Assembly: GCA_902812455.1 (NCBI GenBank)
Contig: CADDZH010000006.1
Span: forward strand, 1-64,000
DNA: 64,000 nucleotides
Direction of reading: 5' to 3'
DNA from: Chloroflexota bacterium
GTDB lineage: Bacteria > Chloroflexota > Ktedonobacteria > Ktedonobacterales > Ktedonobacteraceae
Made by a program: the position numbers and the translations under genes. This document shows positions 1-7,562 of the stretch, piece after piece. The notes beneath the pieces were generated by a model. It had not been told where the DNA came from. It saw only the letters and a program-made list of their open reading frames with translations, and did not search any database. Within the stretch, counting starts at the first letter, position 1, and each line of letters starts with the position of its first letter.

Positions 1-1041
1 GTCCTCCCACCCGTTCTGGATCAGTTTGATCTGCTCTTAGAGGAGGCGAAGAAAGCACTCCAGGAGCACCGGGAACCTTTCCTTCTCGACTCCATCTTTT
101 GGGATGCTCTCCTCATCTTACGATATACGGGCATGCGGTTTGAAGATTTAGCTCACCTCAAAGCGCCAGATGAATATGGACGCAATGGGTGCCTCGATCA
201 AGACTCAGATGGGTATTGGTGGATTCGTATCGACCATACCAACACGAAAATGGGGAAAGATCATCGCATCCCTACACGGGAAGTCGATGGAGTCGTTGAT
301 GCCATCCGCCGCCAATCTGAGCGGAGCAAGCAGATTCCTAATCATTTTGGAGCGTATTACCTCTTCCGTACAGAGCACGGGCTGTTATCTTACGTCACCT
401 TTGCAGCCGCATTGAGGAGGCTGGCCCCTTCCCTCCCATATGAGGGTCATCCTTACGTTATCGCACCACATCAATTTCGGCACTCGCTGGCCACAGATAT
501 GATCGAGCAGGGCGTGGACATTTACACGGTCAAAGAGTTTCTTGGGCATGCCAGCCTTGCCATGACCGAACGATATGTCAAGGTCTATCTGAACAGCCTC
601 AAAGCCAAGTTCGATGCCTACCGGGTGAAAAAACAGCAAACCTCTGCCTCTGAAATGATGAGTCAGGTTCAAATCACCCAACAAGATGGTGATGCCGATG
701 GTGGCTGGGTCGAGCACAAGGTGGGAAAGTTGTATGTTTCCCCTCTTCCCGACGGCATTGGCAATTGTGTGCATCTCCCCATGCACGATGGCTGTCCTGA
801 CTCGCCTCATTGCCCCACCTGCCCGAAGCTCCGTGCCAACAAGCGACATCTGCCGGTTTGGGAGAACAAAGCAACGAACTTACTCATTACTGTGGAAGCG
901 CTACGAGCCAATCCTGCTTACGCGCGAGCGCGGCAAAAACATGAGCAGGAGTTGGCCCATGCGGAAAAAGTCATCCACACCATCAAAGAGGAGGGCTTCT
1001 GGGATGGACGCATCCACAACAGCAAAACAAACCAGAACTGA
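1..1041 (+). CDS. Tyrosine recombinase/integrase, Tn554 type, 5'-truncated by window edge
   Basis: Frame 1 is open from the first base, so the gene begins outside the window and only its C-terminal part is seen. It carries the catalytic signature of tyrosine recombinases: the first Arg in TGMRFEDL, the HQFRHS box, the His of LGHAS and the nucleophilic Tyr in TERYVKVY. After the catalytic domain there is a Cys/His cluster (about codons 250-275, CVHLPMHDGC and CPTCP) typical of the C-terminal tail of Tn554 TnpA/TnpB-like recombinases. The next gene overlaps its 3' end and resembles TnpC, which supports a Tn554-family module. These enzymes cut and rejoin DNA at transposon ends via a Tyr-phosphodiester intermediate. 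Whether this copy is TnpA- or TnpB-like cannot be decided without the 5' part. Confidence 0.88.
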   Translation, partial: VLPPVLDQFDLLLEEAKKALQEHREPFLLDSIFWDALLILRYTGMRFEDLAHLKAPDEYGRNGCLDQDSDGYWWIRIDHTNTKMGKDHRIPTREVDGVVDAIRRQSERSKQIPNHFGAYYLFRTEHGLLSYVTFAAALRRLAPSLPYEGHPYVIAPHQFRHSLATDMIEQGVDIYTVKEFLGHASLAMTERYVKVYLNSLKAKFDAYRVKKQQTSASEMMSQVQITQQDGDADGGWVEHKVGKLYVSPLPDGIGNCVHLPMHDGCPDSPHCPTCPKLRANKRHLPVWENKATNLLITVEALRANPAYARARQKHEQELAHAEKVIHTIKEEGFWDGRIHNSKTNQN

Positions 1042-1480
1042 ACAGTGCCGGAAAAATGCGCGGGCGAAGTCGGAGCGGAAGCGCCAGATGACCTTTGCGG
1101 CGATCCGAGAGCTTCAACAGGAAAAACATCCAGTGACGAGATCGGCGGTGGCCAGGCGAGCTGGCGTCTCTGTCGTGTTTCTCCGCACCCATCCAGACGT
1201 ACTTCAAGCCATTGAAGATGCAGGGCAACAGCATCGGCTAACGCTTCCAGAGAGCGCTCCAGACAAAGGGAAGGATCAGGTAATTGCCGCCTTACATCGG
1301 CGCCTTGACGAGCTAAAGCAGACAGTGGCCACTAAAGATGCAGAACTGCGCCAGAAGCAGCGCGAGATTGATCTGTTGTATGGAAAACTGGCTGCTGGCA
1401 GCCAGCTTTCCGATGAGGAGCTTCGTCAACGGTTGCAAGATGCACTCAAGAGATTGGCATTGGCACAAGAGCACTCTTGA
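1004..1480 (+). CDS. TnpC-like transposition accessory protein (DUF6262 type)
   Basis: A 158-residue, strongly charged protein. ATG 1004 is preceded by a GAGGAGG ribosome site and overlaps the recombinase 3' end by 38 bases, so the two are translationally coupled. The N-terminal third looks like a small helix-turn-helix (PVTRSAVARRAGVSVVFLRTHP). The rest is predicted coiled coil with heptad Leu (LHRRLDELKQTV, LRQKQREIDLLYGKL). This layout and position match TnpC of Tn554, which in the family influences transposition frequency and orientation. A longer reading frame opens at 686 but lies inside the recombinase and has no ribosome site. Family assignment is by pattern and context. Confidence 0.72.
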   Translation: MDASTTAKQTRTEQCRKNARAKSERKRQMTFAAIRELQQEKHPVTRSAVARRAGVSVVFLRTHPDVLQAIEDAGQQHRLTLPESAPDKGKDQVIAALHRRLDELKQTVATKDAELRQKQREIDLLYGKLAAGSQLSDEELRQRLQDALKRLALAQEHS

Positions 1481-1648
1481 GCATGAGTAACTCGCTCTTG
1501 TCGAGAAAAACCCTGACATGATATGATGAGCCTAGAAAAATCCTCCTTTGCTGACCCCCCCATTTCAAAAATCCTTCGATATCCCATCTTTTCTTGCATT
1601 CTCCCTCATCTCCACCGTTTTTGTTGTGTTTTTCTGAAAAGGAGCTTG

Positions 1649-2395
1649 ATGATTCCCATGGACCTGAAAATGTCCCGCCTTTCCCTTGCTTCCGCGCCAG
1701 TTCTCGTGGTGTTTGGCGACTCTCCGGAAGAGAGAGCGAAGCGGGGGACCATTCTCTTCTATCATGGTTTTGGAGAATCCAAAGACGGCTATGTGTCAGT
1801 CTTACAGCGGCTTGCAGCAGCAGGCTTTCTTGCCGTCGGCGTTGACGGGATTGGGCACGGCGAGCGGCGCTATCCTGACTTCCGTGAGCGTTTCCCACCG
1901 ATCGCCCCACCACTCATCGGCAACGTCCAACTCGAAGCCGCATTTCTTTCTCTGGTTCGGGCCACGGCTCAGGAAGTCTCATTGATCCTTGATGCCCTCA
2001 TTGCGCGTGGATGGGCAGTGGCTCCGCACATTGGGATTGCGGGCCACTCTTTTGGAGGATTTGTGACCTATGCTGCCACTATCGCTGACAAACGTCTCCA
2101 GGTAGCAGCCTCGGTGGTCGGATCACCGCAGTGGAGACTTCCCTGGCCTGAGAGCCCTCATCTTCATCTGGACCGCTTCTTTCCGACGGCTTTGCTTTCT
2201 CAGATAGCAGGCAAAGATGGCGACGTGCTCCCTGCATTTGCGCGTGAGTTGCACCAACGACTGGAACCGTACTATGCCCAAGCTCCTGAACGGCTGCGCT
2301 ATATCGAGTATCCAGACTCTTCTCATGATCTCTCGGCGGAAGATTGGGAACAAGCATGGGGCATGGTGGCAGCATGGTTTCTTACCCATTTGTGA
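1649..2395 (+). CDS. Alpha/beta hydrolase (YitV / dienelactone-hydrolase-like)
   Basis: A 248-residue cytosolic hydrolase. It has the oxyanion loop FYHGFGESKDGY near residue 35, the nucleophile elbow GHSFGG (Ser about residue 133), a candidate acid near the C-terminal strand and the catalytic His in DSSHDLS. The fold and motifs resemble YitV-like esterases and acyl-peptide hydrolases; the substrate cannot be predicted. The start chosen is ATG 1649 with AAAAGGAG just upstream; the frame is open to 1523 but the extra 42 residues look like untranslated leader. It lies between the Tn554-like module and the TIR-like operon and may be transposon cargo. Confidence 0.8.
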   Translation: MIPMDLKMSRLSLASAPVLVVFGDSPEERAKRGTILFYHGFGESKDGYVSVLQRLAAAGFLAVGVDGIGHGERRYPDFRERFPPIAPPLIGNVQLEAAFLSLVRATAQEVSLILDALIARGWAVAPHIGIAGHSFGGFVTYAATIADKRLQVAASVVGSPQWRLPWPESPHLHLDRFFPTALLSQIAGKDGDVLPAFARELHQRLEPYYAQAPERLRYIEYPDSSHDLSAEDWEQAWGMVAAWFLTHL

Positions 2396-2433
2396 ACGTC
2401 CGGTTGGGTTTTGACTGCGTGCTGAAGATCCAC

Positions 2434-2504
2434 AACGTTCTTTCCGCTTGAAAGAACGTTCATTCAGCTTGAGGAGACATATCAGCGTTCTTTTCTCTAG
2501 AGAA
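2434..2504. promoter_or_regulatory. Inverted-repeat cluster upstream of the TIR-like operon
   Basis: AACGTTCTTTC at 2434-2444 and its exact reverse complement at 2450-2460 form an 11-bp perfect stem with a 5-base loop. The word CGTTCTTT recurs at 2486-2493, followed by the 12-bp palindrome TTCTCTAGAGAA at 2493-2504. Three copies of one word in both orientations suggest a multimeric regulator site. No T-run follows, so a simple intrinsic terminator is less likely. A TTGACA hexamer at 2529-2534 lies downstream, but no good -10 box is spaced correctly from it. Confidence 0.5.
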
Positions 2505-2624
2505 CAGAATGGGGAACTTACGAGTCAATTGACAGTTACCCAATGAAACTACCTATCGTTACAAAAGTCGAAAGTATATTCTAGTTTGTAGGCGTGGGGT
2601 CATCTCCGCCCCAAGGAGGATAAC

Positions 2625-3050
2625 GTGGCGAAGAAGCGTGTGTTCATTAGCTTTGACTACCATCATGACCGTGACTACCGCTATCTTTTGTCTGCGTTCA
2701 ACGAGAACCCGGCCAACGACATTGAGTTCATAGATTCAACCCCAGGAGCGATCGACACCATGGCCGTCGATCGTGTGAAGGCGGTTCTTACCACCAAAAT
2801 CCGTAGTGCCACACATACGCTGGTTCTCATCGGCGAATATGCCAATACTCGCCATCGAGATGCGGCGAAGATCGGCACGCGGAACTGGCAATGGTGGGAA
2901 ATCGAGAAGAGCAAGGAAGAGGGAAAGAAGCTCGTCGCTGTCAAGATCGAGCGCTCGAATGAGTCACCAGAGCCGCTGCTCAACGCGGGAGCAACCTGGG
3001 CCTATTCTTATTCAGTGGAGTCGATCCTCGAGGCTCTTCGGAAGGCGTGA
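2625..3050 (+). CDS. TIR-like domain protein (MTH538/ThsB-like)
   Basis: A 141-residue single-domain protein. It opens with the first beta strand RVFISFDYHHDRDYR and has later blocks THTLVLIGEYANTR and QWWEIEKSKEEGKKLVAVKI, the pattern of the MTH538 TIR-like family (DUF1863), which includes Thoeris ThsB. In Thoeris such proteins sense phage and make an NAD-derived signal; whether this one does is inference. GTG 2625 is preceded by a near-perfect AAGGAGGA. The next gene starts 6 bases after its stop, so they form a tight operon. No SIR2-SLOG or macro-domain ThsA is nearby; the only partner is a membrane protein. Confidence 0.85.
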   Translation: MAKKRVFISFDYHHDRDYRYLLSAFNENPANDIEFIDSTPGAIDTMAVDRVKAVLTTKIRSATHTLVLIGEYANTRHRDAAKIGTRNWQWWEIEKSKEEGKKLVAVKIERSNESPEPLLNAGATWAYSYSVESILEALRKA

Positions 3051-3056
3051 ATCCAG

Positions 3057-3749
3057 GTGGCAGGGGATGCAGAGAAGCTCACGCTGCTTCATGATCACTA
3101 CAAGGAGACATTTGCTCTCATCCGGGAACGGGAGATGCAGCGAGACAGGCTCTTTCTCTGGCTCCTTGTCATCTTCGCCGTGTTGGTGATCGAGATCCAA
3201 TACCCGGCCAATTTCCATGGCGTCCTTGGGCACGTAAATGTTGCTGGCAACAGCATCGACTTGCAGCAGCTGCCGCTGGCCCGGCTGCTCAACGTCTCCT
3301 GGGTGTTCACCGCAGCATTCGTGCTCAAGTACTGCCAGGTTGCCAAAGCGGTCGAACGTCAATATACCTACCTCCATCTGCTGGAGGATCGCATCTCAGA
3401 TGGGCTAGGAGATGCAGATCTTTATCGCAGGGAGGGGCGAGCCTATCTGGAACAGTACCCGCATCTCCTCAATTGGGCCTGGGTCTACTACACCATCCTG
3501 TTCCCCGCGGCCCTGGCGATCGCAGTCGTGTACCTCCTTGTCGTCGAATGCGTCTCGCTCCAGGGGTCCGTGTTCTCAAAGGCGTTTGATGTCGTATTCG
3601 GGGTCAGTATCCTCGCATCACTTGCCCTATATCGGATCCGGCCGCGACCTGGGAGCGACACCGGTGAGGCCCCGGCATCTTTACCGCCCAAAATCCCGAC
3701 GAAGGATCCGGGGACTGATGCCGCTCCAGAAAATCCCTCTGATCACTAG
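3057..3749 (+). CDS. Four-helix membrane protein coupled to the TIR-like gene; putative effector
   Basis: A 230-residue protein of no family I can name. Hydrophobic segments lie at about 31-48 (FLWLLVIFAVLVIEI), 79-96 (SWVFTAAFVLKY), 136-163 (WAWVYYTILFPAALAIAVVYLLVVE) and 173-190 (VVFGVSILASLALY). The N-terminus is charged, and a soluble helical region (AKAVERQYTYLHLLEDRIS) sits between the second and third helices. The C-terminal 35 residues are Pro-rich. The start GTG 3057 follows GGAAGG at about ten bases. The architecture, small TM bundle plus cytosolic helices, recalls SLATT-type membrane effectors of nucleotide-signal immunity, but this is analogy and no homology was established. Confidence 0.75.
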   Translation: MAGDAEKLTLLHDHYKETFALIREREMQRDRLFLWLLVIFAVLVIEIQYPANFHGVLGHVNVAGNSIDLQQLPLARLLNVSWVFTAAFVLKYCQVAKAVERQYTYLHLLEDRISDGLGDADLYRREGRAYLEQYPHLLNWAWVYYTILFPAALAIAVVYLLVVECVSLQGSVFSKAFDVVFGVSILASLALYRIRPRPGSDTGEAPASLPPKIPTKDPGTDAAPENPSDH

Positions 3750-4053
3750 CCTCACTATTGGGCCCTTTTTCACACTCCCGTGCTCTGAGAGCGAGCCTCC
3801 ACTTTTCTGTAGGAATATCGCCCGGATGAAATGATGCCGCGCGCTAGCTGGTTTTATCACCCCCTGCGTATGTACCACGCCAAAAAAGCTATCAGAATTG
3901 CCTCCTGGTGCGTCGTTTTTTGTCTGGCAGGCCAGAAGTCCCAGCACGCTTGACGAGATCCGGAATCGTCGGCTACGATGGAGGTGTCAGGACTGCCCAT
4001 TATTGAATAAAATCTTCACAGTGACCACGGTTTTGTTTGGAGGAAGGCTAACA

Positions 4054-4305
4054 TTGTCTACGCCGGCAAATGATGAAATCATTACCTGCGCCCTTGATGC
4101 CGCGCGGCGCGATCATTTCCGTGATCCACAGTTTGTTCGTTTGATACCAGCTCCACGCCTGCCTGGCGAGGTTGAACAGGTCCGGTGGCTGGTGTATATG
4201 ACCGCCTATGATCTGGAATGGCAGCGTCCTGCCTCCATTATGGCAGAGGTGAAGCGAGTTTCCGGGGCCATTTATGCTGAGCCGACAATGAAGGTCCTTT
4301 CGTAG
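4054..4305 (+). CDS. Hypothetical protein, 83 residues
   Basis: TTG 4054 is preceded by GGAGGAAGG at good distance. The frame stays open back to an ATG at 3898, but that longer version lacks a ribosome site and its extra part looks non-coding. The product is soluble (ANDEIITCALDAARRD, VRWLVYMTAYDLEWQ), with no motif I recognise. It lies alone between the TIR-membrane operon and a long empty stretch, and could be a remnant of a longer gene. Confidence 0.35.
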   Translation: MSTPANDEIITCALDAARRDHFRDPQFVRLIPAPRLPGEVEQVRWLVYMTAYDLEWQRPASIMAEVKRVSGAIYAEPTMKVLS

Positions 4306-4700
4306 CCACTATCTCATCATGTTCGTAAGCAAACGATGGTCTACTCTTTATTCCCACCTCGTTCCGGCTATTTGACATCATGTGTTCCTCGTCATATGAG
4401 ACTGGTCACCCGTCAATTTCGGTGATTCTGAGAGGAAATCAACCAGGAAAACATTGACCATCGGCTCTAATTCCCCCCTCTACGATGACGATTGTACCCA
4501 ACTGACCAGCTTTCATCGAATGTGGCGAAAGGCCATGAGACCTGACCTATGTGGGTGGTCCTCATGGCGGCACAACGTTGAAAAAATATAAAGCCAAAAG
4601 AGTCTATCAGGATTTCTGCCTCCCTCATGAGTCCAGTGGTGATACAGGACGCGAGCACTGGACCAGCGAGGGAGGGCACAGCCACAAAACGGAAAAGGCT
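4306..4700. other. No gene seen
   Basis: About 395 bases without a convincing reading frame. Minus-strand frames of 67-72 codons exist here but have no ribosome sites and unlikely composition. No tRNA, strong hairpin or repeat was noticed. Confidence 0.5.
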
Positions 4701-5153
4701 TCACTCCTTGAGCCAAATGGCTTCTAACATGACGCCGTTATTGTCGAGAAAGACCATGTTCCGCATAGAGCCAAGGTCATTGATCTCGCCCATCTGCACG
4801 TTCTGCTTGCGCAACCGCTCACGGAGCGCTAACGCGGCGGCTTCGCCAGGCAGTACAAAGGCAATATGCAGTAGCATGCCTGCTGTAACGGTCTCGGGCT
4901 GATGCCATTCCAGTGACTCAACCGAAGGCGGCAACTGTGCACCTGGAACTTCCCAGAAGTGTAAGCCCTGCGCGAAGGTATTGCCTGGTTTGATAAAGCA
5001 ATGCCGGGTTTTTCCCCCTCGGGCTTGGTAGATCTCGCCGACTTGCATTCCAAGCACGTCACGGTAAAAACGGATGGTGGCTTCCAGGTCGGGCGTCGCT
5101 AGTGCAACATGGTCAAAGCCCTGCCACGGGAGAGTTGAAGTAGTTGATGCCAT
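4701..5153 (-). CDS. VOC-family (glyoxalase/bleomycin-resistance fold) protein
   Basis: A 150-residue single-copy VOC protein. The first metal ligand is expected in FDHVALATPDLEATIRFYRDVLGM, the second in LLHIAFVLPG, and the Glu ligand in MLEAIWLKE at the C-terminus, so the metal site appears intact. Families with this fold include glyoxalases, dioxygenases and antibiotic-binding proteins, and the substrate is unknown. An AGGAGG sequence lies 12 bases before ATG 5153. It is divergent from a TetR-type regulator, with a perfect palindrome between them, which suggests that the regulator controls this gene. Confidence 0.85.
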   Translation of the reverse strand: MASTTSTLPWQGFDHVALATPDLEATIRFYRDVLGMQVGEIYQARGGKTRHCFIKPGNTFAQGLHFWEVPGAQLPPSVESLEWHQPETVTAGMLLHIAFVLPGEAAALALRERLRKQNVQMGEINDLGSMRNMVFLDNNGVMLEAIWLKE

Positions 5154-5250
5154 TGTTCTATGTTATCCTCCTGAACTCGTGTCAACTGGTGATGCTCCTC
5201 AAGCCAGCATCTCGGCTTGCAACAGGGAGTTGCATATCTCTCATTCTGTT

Positions 5251-5267
5251 GCTATACTGAGTATAGC
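5251..5267. promoter_or_regulatory. 17-bp palindrome, candidate TetR-type operator
   Basis: GCTATACT, one central G, then AGTATAGC: a perfect 8-1-8 inverted repeat in the divergent region between the VOC gene (start 5153) and the TetR-type gene (start 5334). Size and symmetry fit a TetR dimer site. Its half-site also resembles a -10 box (TATACT), so binding could block a promoter directly. Confidence 0.65.
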
Positions 5268-5333
5268 CGAGGATGCGGCGCACCACAAGCAACAAGTTTC
5301 ATCATCTGTCGCATCGGCAACAAAGGAGGAAAA

Positions 5334-5954
5334 ATGGCGCATACGGCCAACGATTTGCGGGCGCGGCGCACGCAGAAACTGCTCCAGGATGCGCTTATCG
5401 AACTGCTGAACGAGCGCCACTTTGAGAGCATCACCGTAGGCGAGCTGGCCAAGCACGCCATGATCAACCGTGCGACGTTCTATCGCCACTATCTGGATAA
5501 ATATGATTTCGTGGAGAAAATCTTCGAGGGAGCGGCGCATGCGCTCAGTACAGCCATCGGTCCACCGCGTACAGGCCTCGACAGCATTGATGCCGAGCAG
5601 TCACCCGAAGCGTGGGTGGCTTTCTTCGAGCACGTCGCGGAGCATGCTCGCCTCTACCGAGCGCTATTGGGCAAGAACGGCTCTTCCTGGTTTGCCATGC
5701 GGATGCGCGATTACGCGGTGAGCGTGATAGAGGAGCGCGAGCGGCTCCGTGCGCGCCTACCAGGTGTCAAGCGCGGGCAGGAAGCGATGCCGCGCGAGGT
5801 TGCGATTGCTTTTACCGCCAACCTGCTCATCAGCACCCTTACCTGGTGGCTGGAGAGCGAACAGCGCTATTCGCCACGCGAGGTTGCCACGTGGTTTCGC
5901 CGTTTCCTGTTCTCTGGCTACCCGCACGCGCTTGGCTTTGATGCGACGCAGTGA
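5334..5954 (+). CDS. TetR/AcrR-family transcriptional regulator
   Basis: A 206-residue regulator. The N-terminal helix-turn-helix reads ITVGELAKHAMINRATFYRHY followed by DKYDFVEKIF, the classic TetR DNA-binding signature. The C-terminal two thirds form the variable ligand/dimer domain and resemble the TetR_C_7 type by length and Trp/Phe-rich helices. ATG 5334 has AAAGGAGG five bases upstream; the frame is open to 5217, but that part crosses the palindromic operator and is rejected as coding. It is divergent from the VOC gene and probably autoregulated through the 17-bp palindrome. Confidence 0.88.
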   Translation: MAHTANDLRARRTQKLLQDALIELLNERHFESITVGELAKHAMINRATFYRHYLDKYDFVEKIFEGAAHALSTAIGPPRTGLDSIDAEQSPEAWVAFFEHVAEHARLYRALLGKNGSSWFAMRMRDYAVSVIEERERLRARLPGVKRGQEAMPREVAIAFTANLLISTLTWWLESEQRYSPREVATWFRRFLFSGYPHALGFDATQ

Positions 5955-6155
5955 AGCATATTGCTTGAGCAAGGAAAGGAAATGCCTCCAGAGGCCAGTT
6001 TTGTCTACTGTTGTGGATCATCGCCCATTTTCACTCCTTTCGCACCCTACAGGCGAGATGATGGTATTCTCACCCTACCCCGGCCCGCGGCATTTTTCAA
6101 GGTTTTACCACCACGAGGACTGCTCACATACATCAAGGCTCATACGAGGAGGAAC

Positions 6156-6290
6156 ATGACATCACGCCCCTTTTTTCTAAGATACAGAAGCAAAGCGCAG
6201 AGATTCGGATCAAGAAGATTTGACAAAACGCTAGCAGATGAACATCTCGAAGGGGAATCGGTCCCGAATTCGGTATCCTTCTTTGATTGA
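6156..6290 (+). CDS. Possible small basic protein, 44 residues
   Basis: ATG 6156 sits five bases after a strong GAGGAGG site. The 44-residue product is Arg/Lys-rich at the N-terminus (RPFFLRYRSKAQRFGSRRF) and acidic later (LADEHLEGE). A short GC hairpin with four T follows its stop. There is no recognisable family. The ribosome site is the main support; coding status is uncertain. Confidence 0.4.
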   Translation: MTSRPFFLRYRSKAQRFGSRRFDKTLADEHLEGESVPNSVSFFD

Positions 6291-6293
6291 TAT

Positions 6294-6313
6294 CGCCTCC
6301 CAGGCGGCGTTTT
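6294..6313 (+). terminator. Weak intrinsic terminator
   Basis: CGCCT, loop CCC, AGGCG, then GCGTTTT directly after the small 6156-6290 frame. The stem is only 5 bp and the T-run is short. Confidence 0.35.
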
Positions 6314-6457
6314 CTGCTGTTCTATACTAACAGCACAATACCAAGCAGTATTACTAATCAGTGTGCTACAGATCGACGAGATCGACAGCGGCAGGCGGTG
6401 CATTTAAGATTTTTGCACATGGCACGGCTCCGTCGCCAGCGTTTTGTCTGACCTCGT

Positions 6458-7534
6458 TTACAAGCTCGCATCCCAGTGTATCCCTTCTGGCTCAGTGAGG
6501 GCCTGAAGCAGCCGATGCGCTCGTTTCACCTGGCTTAATGCTCTGGGCGAGCGGCCTGCATCCACGTGTTGCTGCCTACAGGCATTGCAAAGCGATTGCC
6601 ATTCAAAAGGATCATCGGCATCACCGGAACGCACTTCCCCATAAAACGTGGCGTACCAGAGCATCAAACAGTGCCATTCCAGAGGTGGGAGACGATACCC
6701 GTTTACCTGCGCGGTCCAGGCAAGGCGTTCCCGATGAAAGGCTGCGCCGTAGCTGATCACCATGGGGTAGCTCTCCAGGAGCGGGAGCAATTCGCCCCAA
6801 ATCTCGCCAAAGGTGGGGGCGGCACGCACATTCGCATCAGTCAAGCCATGCCGCTTGGTTGCGTCCCGCCGAATCGGACGATCTGGACGAATACGTGTAT
6901 TGAGCAACGGCGTTCCTTCCATAGTGGAAAGCAGCGCCAGTTCGATCACTCCATCGTGCTCGCCCAGACCGGTTGTCTCAGTATCTAGCAGTATGGCATG
7001 CTCGTCCTGCAGCATGTTTTGGGCCTTCGTGCGAATGTCTTGCACCTGCTGGTACCATTCAATCTGAAACCAGCAGGCTGGGCAGAGACCACGAACCAGT
7101 GTAGTTCTGTGATTGCTCGTTGACTCGCACCCGCAGACTCGGCATCTGGGTCGCCTTTCAAGGAAGGTATGGAGACGAGTCGCAAACGTCTTCTGAACAG
7201 GAGGAGCCTTTCGCTCATCATAGAGCCATAACCAGTGCGGCTCACGTAGCTGATAAGCGCATCCATCTGGTATGGGAGGAATGCGCCTACCGAGGCGCTG
7301 TAATTCTCCAGCCGGATGGAGCGTGGAAGGCCAGGACCCGTAAGTATAGCGAGGCACTGCCGGACAGGCGGTTCGCTTCCGTTTTGTCCAGGCCCATCGA
7401 CAGACACTGCATCGCCATTGACCTTCTTCCCACTTCAACTGGTGTCGCTGCGGCATGTTCTCCATTATCTCTCGCACCTCCCTCATCTGAGATAGTGATG
7501 CAGGATCCAGAATTGGCCTGGGTGATATATTCAT
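6458..7534 (-). CDS. DnaQ-like 3'-5' exonuclease-fold protein with zinc motifs; active site degenerate
   Basis: A 358-residue protein. The N-terminal half has Cys pairs: CSVC near residue 42, then CRVCGC and CPAC near residues 134-158. An exonuclease-fold domain follows from about residue 178: motif I is intact (LLDTETTG), but motif II, normally NAxFD, reads YGAAFHRE, and motif III, normally HxxxxD, reads HRLLQA. So two of the DEDDh acidic residues are replaced, and activity is doubtful. The gene lies 28 bases downstream of a replication-relaxation gene on the same strand, an arrangement suggesting a plasmid or integrative-element remnant. ATG 7534 has only a weak ribosome site. Confidence 0.78.
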   Translation of the reverse strand: MNISPRPILDPASLSQMREVREIMENMPQRHQLKWEEGQWRCSVCRWAWTKRKRTACPAVPRYTYGSWPSTLHPAGELQRLGRRIPPIPDGCAYQLREPHWLWLYDERKAPPVQKTFATRLHTFLERRPRCRVCGCESTSNHRTTLVRGLCPACWFQIEWYQQVQDIRTKAQNMLQDEHAILLDTETTGLGEHDGVIELALLSTMEGTPLLNTRIRPDRPIRRDATKRHGLTDANVRAAPTFGEIWGELLPLLESYPMVISYGAAFHRERLAWTAQVNGYRLPPLEWHCLMLWYATFYGEVRSGDADDPFEWQSLCNACRQQHVDAGRSPRALSQVKRAHRLLQALTEPEGIHWDASL

Positions 7535-7562
7535 GTCCGCTCATTATCTTTCTACCTTTGAC

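Noticed and set aside
686..1003. N-terminal extension of the TnpC-like frame
   Set aside because: Overlaps the recombinase coding sequence, lacks a ribosome site and has non-protein-like composition.
2625..3749. Complete Thoeris system
   Set aside because: No ThsA (SIR2-SLOG or macro) or caspase-like gene; only the TIR-like part fits.
4467..4685. 72-codon minus-strand frame after the VOC gene
   Set aside because: No ribosome site, composition unlike neighbours.
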